Shown in pieces: positions 1-7,407 of a stretch of DNA of 39,430 bases. Both the position numbers and the translations under genes were made by a program. The DNA is taken from the NCBI GenBank assembly GCA_965662195.1, contig CBFIHA010000031.1, positions 1-39,430 of the forward strand. The letters run 5' to 3'. This stretch comes from UBA1268 sp965662195 (GTDB lineage: Bacteria; Planctomycetota; Planctomycetia; Pirellulales; UBA1268). Under the pieces are notes generated by a model that worked only from the letters and a program-made list of their open reading frames with translations, was not told the origin of the DNA and ran no database searches. Each line of letters begins with the position of its first letter. The first letter of the stretch is position 1.

Positions 1-21
1 TGCGATAGTGGACTCGCGTTC

Positions 22-37
22 GCCCGCATTCGCGGGC
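22..37. other. short hairpin past the RgpF-like gene
   Basis: GCCCGC and GCGGGC (22-27 and 32-37) pair around a 4-base loop, about 30 bases beyond the stop of the minus-strand gene at 69. No T-run follows on that strand, so a terminator role is only possible. Confidence 0.3.
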
Positions 38-68
38 AAAGGCCACGGATGGCTTTTTCCACGGACAG

Positions 69-935
69 CTAGGGCTTCCGCTCAACGCGGCGACGATGGT
101 TGGCAATCAGGTCCGCCCAGCGGGGAGAAAGACGGCGCAGGTCAGCCAGCACCCGAGACAAGTTCAGTCGATAGAAATTGGCTGTAAAAATTCGGCGTTT
201 GAGGAACGGGACGCCCGCGTCCCAGAGCCGCTCATAAAAGAGCTCACTCGGGTTGAACGGCGCCTTTTGGGCTCGTGACTTCCGGAGGTGCTGTCGTGTT
301 CGCCACGGGGAAAACCACGCGGAGTGTTTTTTTCTTTCAGCAACCGTGGCCGGCAACGCATCTCGTCCGTCGTAGGCGGCAGCGACGTGATAACCAGCGT
401 CGCAAAGGGTCTTGGAAAAACCGATCTCACGCTGGGCTATGATCTGCTCTTTGGAGAGGTCACTGCCGCACGAATCCCAGAATCGCTTGAAGGACTCGGA
501 CTGAATGACCCGCGACCGCATCGCGAAGAACCAGGATTGCACATGGGGCTCCACGGCGGCCGAGATTGTCATGCCCCAGAAGTCTGCGTCGCGATGCTGC
601 GGACTGGTGATCGCCGGAGCCAGGTCGAACAGCGGTCCATACACACTGTCATTGACGCAGATGATCTCGTCAAAGTCGGACGGCGGGCCGATGGCTTCGA
701 GGCCCGCTTTCCAGCTGCCAAAGTCGTAGCCGATGTTTTCGCGGGGAACGAAATAATCGACGACCCCGTGGAGTTCGGTCGGCAGCACCCGGGTACTCAC
801 CGAGATGAGGGCGAGCGTATCTGCGAATCGGCGGTATTCCTTCGCAGCGACGATCACGTAGGGATCGATGATTCCGTCCCGGTCATAATGTGCCAGCAGG
901 ATTGCTCGCTTCATCGGTTTATCCATAAATGGCAT
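69..935 (-). CDS. RgpF-like rhamnan synthesis protein F family
   Basis: Probable glycan assembly protein of the rhamnan synthesis F family (PF05045 type), whose members act in rhamnose-rich surface polysaccharide synthesis. Seen in the sequence: an N-terminal block ILLAHYDRDGIIDPYV, then RENIGYDFGSWK, then the family-typical VNDSVYGPL, then HVQSWFFAMRSRV followed by FKRFWDS. The protein is 288 residues. In-frame ATGs occur at 935, 926 and 914; the one at 914 (MKRAILLAHYD) fits the family start best, and none has a good ribosome-binding site. It has no signal peptide, so it is probably cytoplasmic or peripheral to the membrane. The genes downstream on the other strand (1226, 2280) make nucleotide sugars, which supports a surface-glycan role. 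The exact reaction cannot be read from sequence. Confidence 0.8.
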   Translation of the reverse strand: MPFMDKPMKRAILLAHYDRDGIIDPYVIVAAKEYRRFADTLALISVSTRVLPTELHGVVDYFVPRENIGYDFGSWKAGLEAIGPPSDFDEIICVNDSVYGPLFDLAPAITSPQHRDADFWGMTISAAVEPHVQSWFFAMRSRVIQSESFKRFWDSCGSDLSKEQIIAQREIGFSKTLCDAGYHVAAAYDGRDALPATVAERKKHSAWFSPWRTRQHLRKSRAQKAPFNPSELFYERLWDAGVPFLKRRIFTANFYRLNLSRVLADLRRLSPRWADLIANHRRRVERKP

Positions 936-1225
936 CGCGGCTGTCGATCACTTCAGCCCTGAAAGCGGATCATGACAGAATGCACTGAAGCCCACCGGAG
1001 TTCGGCGCCGTGAGGAAGCTGACTGTGACTTGCTCACTTCGCCTCACCAGGATTCTGTCGATGAGAAAAAATTTGTGGCTCCGGCTATTCGGCCACGCCA
1101 AGAACATTCGGTAGCATGGTACAGGCCTCTCCGGCGATGAAGGGCAGCCTCAAAAGCCGTGTCGTTCAGATCGCGCGCAAGCAAACCCTAGGTGATCGTG
1201 TGTCGTTCCAGCAACTCAGATACCC
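936..1225. other. divergent intergenic region, no gene
   Basis: This 290-base spacer between the divergent RgpF-like gene and the epimerase gene must hold both promoters. I see no clear -35/-10 pair and no small ORF with a ribosome-binding site. A loose inverted pair GTGAGG (1010-1015) and CCTCAC (1042-1047) is the only structure noticed. Confidence 0.4.
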
Positions 1226-2206
1226 ATGAAAACCCTCGTCACCGGCGGTGCCGGCTTTATCGGGAGCCACATTGCGGACGCCCTGCTGGCTGCCGGCCAT
1301 GCAGTTGCCGTGCTCGACGACCTTTCCAGCGGCTCGGCCGATAACCTGCCGGCGGGCATACCCTTGCATCAGGTCGACATCCGCGACACCGCCGCCGTTG
1401 CTAAGGTATTCGCTGCCGAACGACCTGATGCCGTCTGCCATCAGGCAGCCCAGATGTCGGTCAGCCGCTCGGTCCGCGAGCCGCGGTTCGACGCCGAGGT
1501 CAACTGCATCGGCCTGCTCAACGTCCTCGACGCGGCGGTCGCCAGCGGCTGCAAGCGGGTTGTCTTCGCCTCCTCCGGTGGCGTGCTCTACGGGGACGTC
1601 ACCGAGCCGGCCCCGGAGACCACCCCTGCCAACCCGATCAGCCCCTACGGCATCACCAAGTGGGTGGGGGAAAAGTACCTGGAGTTCTACGCCCGCGAAC
1701 ACGGCCTGGTCGCCGTCGCCCTGCGGTACTCCAACGTCTACGGGCCCCGGCAGAACCCGCATGGCGAGGCCGGCGTCGTCGCCATCTTCTGCAAGAAACT
1801 GCTCGCCGGTGAGCCGGCCCGGATCAATGGCGACGGCCGCTACGTGCGGGACTATGTCTATGGGCCTGATGTGGCCGCCGCCAATCTGGCGGCCCTCACC
1901 CTGGGCGACACCGCAGTGCCGCCGGGCCAGCTGGTCAGCCTGAACATCGGCACCGGCATTGGCACCGACGTCAATCAGTTGGAAGACGTGCTGCGGAACC
2001 AAATGGCCGGCTTGCTGGCAGCCGCCGGCCGGCCCGCGGCACTCCCGCCGCCCGGTCACGGCCCGGCCCGGGCTGGTGACCTCCGCTCAAACCTCGTTGC
2101 CGCCGACCGTGCTGCCGAGGTACTCGCCTGGCGACCGACGACTGATCTGGAAGCAGGCCTGGCGGCGACCGCCCGCTGGTTTCTGGAACAGGCTGCAGGC
2201 TTGTGA
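1226..2206 (+). CDS. NAD-dependent sugar epimerase (GalE-like)
   Basis: Short-chain dehydrogenase of the extended epimerase type, probably a UDP-glucose 4-epimerase or a relative acting on UDP-sugars in the cytoplasm. Seen: the NAD-binding glycine motif GGAGFIG at residues 7-13, an acidic pair D31-D32 that would bind the adenine ribose, S116/S117, and the catalytic pair Y141 and K145 in YGITK. The substrate-domain stretch ALRYSNVYGPRQ and the C-terminal RAGDLRSN block are typical of GalE-like enzymes. It has 326 residues, normal for the family. The ATG at 1226 opens directly with the Rossmann strand, so the start is secure, although no ribosome-binding site is seen. The next gene follows after 73 bases and also edits a nucleotide sugar. 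Substrate specificity cannot be settled from sequence. Confidence 0.9.
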   Translation: MKTLVTGGAGFIGSHIADALLAAGHAVAVLDDLSSGSADNLPAGIPLHQVDIRDTAAVAKVFAAERPDAVCHQAAQMSVSRSVREPRFDAEVNCIGLLNVLDAAVASGCKRVVFASSGGVLYGDVTEPAPETTPANPISPYGITKWVGEKYLEFYAREHGLVAVALRYSNVYGPRQNPHGEAGVVAIFCKKLLAGEPARINGDGRYVRDYVYGPDVAAANLAALTLGDTAVPPGQLVSLNIGTGIGTDVNQLEDVLRNQMAGLLAAAGRPAALPPPGHGPARAGDLRSNLVAADRAAEVLAWRPTTDLEAGLAATARWFLEQAAGL

Positions 2207-2279
2207 GTGCCCTGCGGCCCCTTTCACACTGCGAAAATCACCGTTTCGCCAGCGGGGCTGCGGTTGCTACTGTCCCGGG

Positions 2280-3284
2280 ATGAACCCCCCTCACGCCCAG
2301 CGTCGTACCGCCCTGATCTGCGGCATCACCGGCCAGGACGGCTGTTACCTTGCCGCCCATCTGCTGGGACTCGGCTATCGTGTTCTCGGCACCAGCCGAG
2401 AGGCCACACCAGAGCGGCTCACCGGCCTCCGGCGGCTGGGGATCGACCAGCGAGTTGTGATTGAGCCGGCCTCGCTGTCAGCAGCCGAACCGCTGGTGAA
2501 CCTGATCGAACGCGAGCGGCCCGAGACTATCTATCACCTGGCTGGCCAGTCGTCCGTAGCAATGTCATTCGACCAGCCGGCCGAGACGTTCGAGAGCATT
2601 GCCACCTCGACGCTGCTCTTGCTCGAGGCCGTCCGAACCGCGGCGGTACCGCCCCGGCTGTTCGTCGCCGGCAGCAGCGAGATCTTTGGCACCAGCCAGT
2701 CGGCCCCGGTCACCTGCCACTCCCGGCTCGATCCACAGAATCCCTACGCCCTGGCCAAGACGACAGCCTTCCGGATCGTCCAGCAATACCGCCGCAAGCA
2801 TGGACTCTTTGCCTGCACCGGCGTGCTCTTCAATCATGAGAGCCCGCTGAGGCCCGAGCGGTTCGTCACCCAGAAGATCGTGGCGGGGGCCTGCGAGATT
2901 GCCGCGGGTCGCCAACAGGAGCTCCACCTCGGTGACCTTTCGATGCAGCGGGACTGGGGCTGGGCCCCGGAATATGTGGTGGCGATGCAGCAGATGCTCA
3001 GCCGCGACACACCTGAAGACTTCATCCTGGCCACCGGCCGGCCGCACCGGCTGGAGGAGTTCGTGGCCGCCGCCTTCAGGGCTGTCGGCCTCGACTGGCG
3101 GGACCATGTCATCCGCGACGAACGGTTCGTCCGGCCCCACGATGGCTCGCATCCGCTGGCCTCGGTCACGGAGACGAGCAATCGGCTCGGCTGGACGGCA
3201 GCCGTTCAGCTGCCCGAACTGGTGCGGCGGATGGTCGCCGCCCGTCAGTCCGACGAGGCAGCCAGCTGCACCCGGGCCGCCTGA
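2280..3284 (+). CDS. gmd: GDP-mannose 4,6-dehydratase
   Basis: Converts GDP-mannose to GDP-4-keto-6-deoxymannose, the first step towards GDP-fucose, GDP-rhamnose or GDP-perosamine. Seen: ICGITGQDGCYLA (residues 13-25, the GxxGxDG cofactor loop), the catalytic set S132, E134, Y156 and K160 (GSSE and YALAK), and the GMD-specific blocks FNHESP, RFVTQKI and LGDLSMQRDWGWAPEYV. It has 334 residues, a little shorter than the roughly 370 of E. coli Gmd. The ATG at 2280 is the only ATG near the Rossmann strand. It lies 73 bases after the epimerase gene, so the two may be co-transcribed. Its 3' end overlaps the convergent hydrolase gene by 40 bases. Together with the RgpF-like gene it points to a deoxyhexose-containing surface glycan. 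Confidence 0.9.
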   Translation: MNPPHAQRRTALICGITGQDGCYLAAHLLGLGYRVLGTSREATPERLTGLRRLGIDQRVVIEPASLSAAEPLVNLIERERPETIYHLAGQSSVAMSFDQPAETFESIATSTLLLLEAVRTAAVPPRLFVAGSSEIFGTSQSAPVTCHSRLDPQNPYALAKTTAFRIVQQYRRKHGLFACTGVLFNHESPLRPERFVTQKIVAGACEIAAGRQQELHLGDLSMQRDWGWAPEYVVAMQQMLSRDTPEDFILATGRPHRLEEFVAAAFRAVGLDWRDHVIRDERFVRPHDGSHPLASVTETSNRLGWTAAVQLPELVRRMVAARQSDEAASCTRAA

Positions 3285-4354
3285 GAAACCGTAGCCGTAT
3301 CAAGCGGTGCTGCTGGCGTCGGCTCGGCAACCGGCGCGTCGATGATCTCACCGTAACTATCGGCACAGATCCGCCGCATCAGCGTGGTCGATCGCAGATA
3401 GAGTGGGAAACCATGCTCACGGCCGATGATCGGAGAAGCGTTGATAGCCGAATAGGCCACCTCCGCCGGCACCCACCGCCGCGGCATCCCGGTGTGCCCC
3501 AGGGCATCGACCTTGGTGTACTGGTCAAGTATGTGGAAGAACCGGAGCGCGTTGTCCTGCGAGTTGATCGTCAGTGACAGGCAGTCGACGCAGTCGAGGG
3601 TGTCTCGGTAGGGCCCGCAGGGGGCGAAGGCATCGCAGCGGACTGCCGGAGCGATGAAGACCAGCCGGGTCTCACCCGAACGATGCCGCCAGGGGCTCAC
3701 CGGCAGCCCGGCCTGTTCGGCATGCAGCAGGTTATCGAGGGCCTCGAGGGTGATCAGGGCACCAAAGCTGTAGCCGACAAAGACCACCGGCCGGTCGGGG
3801 TCGATCTGCCCCAGTAGCCAGGCCAGGTAGTAGCCCTCGGTATAGCAGCGGCGGTACTTAATCCGGCCGTCCTTCAGCAGCCGGCCGTCCTGCTGGCTGG
3901 GCCAGGAATAGATCAGGGTTTGGGCATTGGCCGGCCCGCACAGGCCGGTACACCGCCGGGCCAGCTGCAGGCCCTGCTGTTTCGCCGAGCCGGGGTCATA
4001 GCGGTTGCCATGCAGGAAAATGACGAGGGGTTGTTTGCCGCCAACCAGTCCACCGAGGTCGGCCGGCAGCCAACAGCGTCCGGCCGGTTCATAGCGTTCG
4101 ACGCCGGGGTGGGCCGTCTCCGGCAGCCGGCAGATTCCAGGCAGCCGCCGGGTGTTCAGCACCCAGACATCGGCCGGACATGGTTCCTGGCAGGCGAGAT
4201 TCTCAGGGCGCGACCGGGGTGGTCGCCGTGCCGCTTGGCAGTCGGTCAGGCCGGCAGCCGCGGCCTGCTGGCCGGCGAGGACAACCACGGCGAGCAGCAG
4301 CCCACCCATCAGCAGCCGACCGTCCCGGTGGGGCAGCAGTCGCAATGTTCTCAT
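3245..4354 (-). CDS. secreted alpha/beta-hydrolase-fold protein
   Basis: Probable exported alpha/beta hydrolase of unknown substrate. From the ATG at 4354 the protein has 369 residues. The N-terminus is signal-peptide-like (basic MRTLRLLPHRDGR, then GGLLLAVVVLAGQQAAAA). Seen: the oxyanion-type HGNR at residues 115-118 and the nucleophile elbow GYSFGA with Ser at 196. Cys residues are frequent, which suits an exported, disulfide-bonded protein. The frame is open 62 codons further upstream, but that part has no protein-like character, so I prefer 4354; another ATG lies at 4369. No ribosome-binding site is evident. The tail overlaps the end of gmd by 40 bases, tail to tail. I cannot assign a substrate; esterase, lipase or peptidase are all possible. 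Confidence 0.75.
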   Translation of the reverse strand: MRTLRLLPHRDGRLLMGGLLLAVVVLAGQQAAAAGLTDCQAARRPPRSRPENLACQEPCPADVWVLNTRRLPGICRLPETAHPGVERYEPAGRCWLPADLGGLVGGKQPLVIFLHGNRYDPGSAKQQGLQLARRCTGLCGPANAQTLIYSWPSQQDGRLLKDGRIKYRRCYTEGYYLAWLLGQIDPDRPVVFVGYSFGALITLEALDNLLHAEQAGLPVSPWRHRSGETRLVFIAPAVRCDAFAPCGPYRDTLDCVDCLSLTINSQDNALRFFHILDQYTKVDALGHTGMPRRWVPAEVAYSAINASPIIGREHGFPLYLRSTTLMRRICADSYGEIIDAPVAEPTPAAPLDTATVSQAARVQLAASSD

Positions 4355-4664
4355 TCGGCAAAGGGACATTGGCAATGGACACGATAAGGAATGTGGAAAC
4401 GGTGCCACCGCGGGCAGCAGCCAACCTGCCCGCGGCCGTGACAAACAATGCGGTGGCGGCAGAGTTTGCCGACACCGAACAACCGTAGCACGCATTTCTG
4501 GACGGGCGGGCAAAAAGTTGCCGTCACGCGCACCAACCATGGGGTACGGTTCGATAGCGGCCCACAGTCAGCCCACTGGCTGAAGCCTTGCGAGAGCAGA
4601 TCGTGAATCGTTCACGGCTACTCCCACGGCCCCGCGAACCTGTCGCCCCCCGGAGTCCTGTCCT
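4355..4664. other. divergent intergenic region with two inverted repeats
   Basis: This 310-base spacer between the hydrolase and the small lipoprotein gene holds no convincing ORF. It contains a perfect 10-base stem (CCGCGGGCAG at 4408-4417 pairing with 4426-4435, 8-base loop) in what would be the hydrolase leader. It also has a 15-base palindrome CGTGAATCGTTCACG at 4602-4616, about 50 bases before the lipoprotein start, which could be an operator. No clear promoter boxes were found. Confidence 0.45.
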
Positions 4665-4949
4665 ATGTTCCGCGTCGTCTGCCTGCTTGCCGCCGTCGGC
4701 TGCCTCGCCACGCTGCCCGGCTGCAGTAGCTGTGCTGGCAACAGCTGCCGTCGGCCCTCGTTTATGGAGTTCCGCAACACCGGCCGGCGAATCTACCGGC
4801 AGGAATGCGGCACCCCCTGCGATCCTTGTCAGGCCGCCCCCTGCTGCGAGCCCTGCGGCAGCCCCGCCCCCTGCTGTGAGGGCGTGATCGAAGGCGGCAC
4901 CGTCATCAGCCCCGGCCCAACCATGGGTGAGCCCGGCACCTTTTCCTGA
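4665..4949 (+). CDS. small Cys-rich lipoprotein
   Basis: Predicted lipoprotein of 94 residues. The hydrophobic N-terminus MFRVVCLLAAVG is followed by a lipobox LPGC with the acylated Cys at residue 20. The mature part is very Cys-rich (CSSCAGNSC, then CGTPCDPC, CCEPCG, CCEG) and ends in a Gly/Pro-rich tail. No known domain. The many Cys pairs suggest disulfide cross-linking or metal binding at the envelope, but that is inference. It resembles the lipoprotein at 10497 in architecture: lipobox, a short linker, then clustered CxxC. It is upstream of ffh with 195 bases between, and ffh has its own -10 box, so the two are probably not one unit. No ribosome-binding site stands out. Confidence 0.7.
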   Translation: MFRVVCLLAAVGCLATLPGCSSCAGNSCRRPSFMEFRNTGRRIYRQECGTPCDPCQAAPCCEPCGSPAPCCEGVIEGGTVISPGPTMGEPGTFS

Positions 4950-5131
4950 TTCCTGATCCACAGCCGGCCCGCCCCGACGGATCGGCCTGACAGTCCCTTT
5001 GAGCTCCCCGCGACGATGTGCCGCTCTTGCCGGCCACGCATCGGGCCATGCGACACACCGTGTGATCGCTCCCGATTCGAGCGGCCCATCGTCGCGGGGA
5101 GCTTGCCCCCTTTCCTGCCGCCCGGGGCAGC

Positions 5132-5137
5132 TATACT
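5132..5137 (+). promoter_or_regulatory. -10 box TATACT directly before ffh
   Basis: TATACT ends 7 bases before the ffh ATG, so transcription would begin at or next to the start codon and give a leaderless mRNA. The -35 position is not close to consensus. There is no Shine-Dalgarno sequence, which agrees with leaderless translation. Confidence 0.55.
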
Positions 5138-5144
5138 CCGCGGC

Positions 5145-6620
5145 ATGTTTGAAAATCTCTCCAAGTCGCTCACCTCGGCCCTGACGTCCCTCCGCGGCCG
5201 CGGCAAGCTCAGCGAAGCCAACATGCGGGAGGGCCTGGGCGAGGTCCGCACCGCCCTGCTCGAGGCCGACGTCGCCTACGATGTCGTCGAGGAATTTCTC
5301 GACCGGGTCGCCGCCGATGCTGTCGGCGAAAGGGTGCTGGAATCGCTCGATCCGGCCCAGCAGCTCGTCGGCATCGTCCACCGCGAACTGGTCAACCTGA
5401 TGGGACCGGTGGACCACACCATCCCCTTCCGCTCAGGTGAGGTGACGGTGCTGATGCTTTGCGGCCTGCAGGGCTCCGGCAAGACCACCACCTGCGGCAA
5501 GCTGGCCCGCCGGATCAAGGAACAGGGCCGGGACGTGATGCTGGTCGCGGCCGACCTGCAGCGGCCAGCGGCCATCGAGCAGCTGGCAGTCCTCGGCAGC
5601 CAGATTGGCGTGCCGGTTCACACCCCCGACGGCCAGACCGACCCAGTCGCCGTCTGCAAGGCGGGCGTGGCCCAGGCCAAACAGAAGGGCGCTGCAGTCG
5701 TCATCCTCGACACCGCTGGGCGGCTGGCAATCGATGAAGCACTGATGGCGGAGCTCTCCCGGATTGACCGGACGGTTTCACCCGACCAGGTGTTCCTGGT
5801 GGTCGATGCGATGACCGGCCAGGATGCCGTTGAAAGCGCCCGGGCCTTCAACGAGGCCCTCGAGATCGACGGCGTCATCATGACCAAGCTCGACGGCGAC
5901 GCCCGCGGCGGGGCGGCGTTGTCGGTCAAGAGTGTCACCGGCGTGCCGATCAAGTTCATGGGCACCGGCGAGGGTGTCGAGGCGATCGAGGAGTTCCATC
6001 CCGAACGGCTGGCCGGCCGGATTCTCGGCATGGGCGACGTGCTCAGCCTGGTCGAAGAGGCGCAGCGGAAGTTCGACCAGGACGAGATGCAGCGGCAGGA
6101 GGAACGCCTCAAGTCGGGCGAGTTCACCCTGGAGGACTTCAAGAAGATGATGCTCCAGACCCGGCGGCTCGGCCCGCTGGGCAAGGTGCTCGGCATGATT
6201 CCCGGGATGGGGGGCATGCAAGAGATGCTCGGCGACGCGGATCTCGACAAGGACGTCAACCGGCTCTTTGGGATCATCGATTCGATGACTCCCGAGGAAC
6301 GACGCAACCCTTCCCGGAACATCGACCAGTCACGGCGGCGGCGGATTGCGGCCGGGGCGGGGGTGCAGCCCCAGGAGGTCAACGATCTGGTCAAGCAGTT
6401 TGACGGCATGGCCTCGATGATGAAGGGCATGGCCGGCCTCGGTATGCGGGAGCGGATGCGGGAGGTGCAGAAGCTCCAGACTGCCATGGCCAACCCGGCC
6501 GGCCGGATCGGCCGCCCCAAGGGCGACACCGGCAAACGGCTGACCGCCGAGCAGCGGCGAAAGCTGAAAAAGCAGCGGGAAAAAGAGGCCCGCCGCCGCA
6601 AACGCGGTGTACGCGACTGA
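5145..6620 (+). CDS. ffh: signal recognition particle protein Ffh (SRP54)
   Basis: GTPase of the signal recognition particle. It binds 4.5S RNA and signal sequences on nascent chains and docks with FtsY at the inner membrane. It has 491 residues. Seen: the helical N domain (1-95), the P-loop GLQGSGKT at 107-114, the DLQRPAA block at 137-143, DTAGR at 189-193, and TKLDGDARGG from 247. A Met-rich M domain from about 320 includes MIPGMGGM and RRRIAAGAGVQPQEVN, the RNA-binding part. The C-terminus is strongly basic. The ATG at 5145 gives the canonical start MFENLSKSL; the frame is open further upstream, but that part is not conserved-looking. rpsP follows after 191 bases, the common ffh-rpsP-trmD-rplS order. 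A TATACT box just before the ATG suggests a leaderless transcript. Confidence 0.97.
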   Translation: MFENLSKSLTSALTSLRGRGKLSEANMREGLGEVRTALLEADVAYDVVEEFLDRVAADAVGERVLESLDPAQQLVGIVHRELVNLMGPVDHTIPFRSGEVTVLMLCGLQGSGKTTTCGKLARRIKEQGRDVMLVAADLQRPAAIEQLAVLGSQIGVPVHTPDGQTDPVAVCKAGVAQAKQKGAAVVILDTAGRLAIDEALMAELSRIDRTVSPDQVFLVVDAMTGQDAVESARAFNEALEIDGVIMTKLDGDARGGAALSVKSVTGVPIKFMGTGEGVEAIEEFHPERLAGRILGMGDVLSLVEEAQRKFDQDEMQRQEERLKSGEFTLEDFKKMMLQTRRLGPLGKVLGMIPGMGGMQEMLGDADLDKDVNRLFGIIDSMTPEERRNPSRNIDQSRRRRIAAGAGVQPQEVNDLVKQFDGMASMMKGMAGLGMRERMREVQKLQTAMANPAGRIGRPKGDTGKRLTAEQRRKLKKQREKEARRRKRGVRD

Positions 6621-6759
6621 TTGGTCGTGGCCCCCGGGCCGGATGAATTTGGTGAAAAAGACGGTCCCCCGCTTTTCTGCCCCCGAAACTGGTGTACCTT
6701 AGAGGACTCGCTGGATCGGGTGAGCCGGTCGCGGCTCCCTGAACCGAACACGCAAGTCA

Positions 6760-6789
6760 GCGGCCGCCGACTCTCTGCCGGCGGGCCGC
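6760..6789 (+). promoter_or_regulatory. leader hairpin before rpsP
   Basis: GCGGCCGCCG (6760-6769) can pair with CGGCGGGCCGC (6779-6789) with one bulge and a 9-base loop. It lies 8 bases ahead of the GGAGAG ribosome-binding site of rpsP (6798-6803). It could affect translation of the ribosomal operon, but no known motif is recognised. Confidence 0.35.
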
Positions 6790-6811
6790 CCATCCCTGGA
6801 GAGTTGATACC

Positions 6812-7375
6812 GTGGCAGTGGTGATTCGAATGAAGCGGATGGGACGGACCCATCGGCCCTTCTACAGGATCTGTGCGGCTGACCGCCGGAACCCCCGTGA
6901 CGGTCGGGTGATCGAGGAACTGGGCACCTACGATCCCAGTGTCGGCGACACCAATGCCCGCTGCACCCTCAACGCCGCCCGGGTCGATTATTGGCTGGGC
7001 GTCGGTGCCCAGCCCAGCGACAAGGTGCGGGTGCTGATCAAGAAGTTTGGCTCGAGTGGCACGCATCTCAAAGAGATGGAAGAGGCCCGCGCCAAGCTTT
7101 CAATGCCGCGGATCGTCCCGGAGGCTGGTGAGCCGGTCTTCGTGCCGAAGCAGCCGGAAGAGCCGGCAGCCGAAACCGAGGCGACCGCAGAAGCCGCCGC
7201 CGAGACGGCCACCAGCGAGGCCCCGGCTGAGGCGGCGCCAGAGACTCCAGCTGCAGCCGCCGCTGAGGCAGCCAGTGAAACGCCGGCTGCGGAAACCGCA
7301 GCAGAGCCGGCCGCCGAGGCCGCCCCGCCCGCTGCCGAAGCCGAGCCGACCGCGGGCGAGACCAAGTCCGAGTAG
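6812..7375 (+). CDS. rpsP: 30S ribosomal protein bS16 with acidic C-terminal extension
   Basis: Ribosomal small-subunit protein bS16, an assembly factor of the 5' domain. The first 85 residues are a normal bS16: VIRMKRMGRTHRPFYRI near the start, then RDGRVIEELGTYDP and VDYWLGVGAQPSD. The protein then continues to 187 residues, about twice the usual length, with a tail from about residue 113 made almost only of Ala, Glu, Pro and Thr. The start is GTG at 6812 with GGAGAG 8 bases upstream. trmD follows after 32 bases. The tail is low-complexity and acidic, unusual for a ribosomal protein that contacts rRNA, and probably projects from the ribosome. The core identification is firm; a role for the tail is unknown. 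Confidence 0.97.
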   Translation: MAVVIRMKRMGRTHRPFYRICAADRRNPRDGRVIEELGTYDPSVGDTNARCTLNAARVDYWLGVGAQPSDKVRVLIKKFGSSGTHLKEMEEARAKLSMPRIVPEAGEPVFVPKQPEEPAAETEATAEAAAETATSEAPAEAAPETPAAAAAEAASETPAAETAAEPAAEAAPPAAEAEPTAGETKSE

Positions 7376-7407
7376 CCCATCCGAGTGAGGCCAATGCGGC
7401 TCGAACG

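Noticed and set aside
288..962. Plus-strand frame of 224 residues
   Set aside because: It is antisense to the RgpF-like gene, which has clear family motifs; no ribosome-binding site.
5618..7066. 482-residue minus-strand frame opposite ffh
   Set aside because: It is Ser/Arg-rich and antisense to the fully recognisable ffh and rpsP genes.
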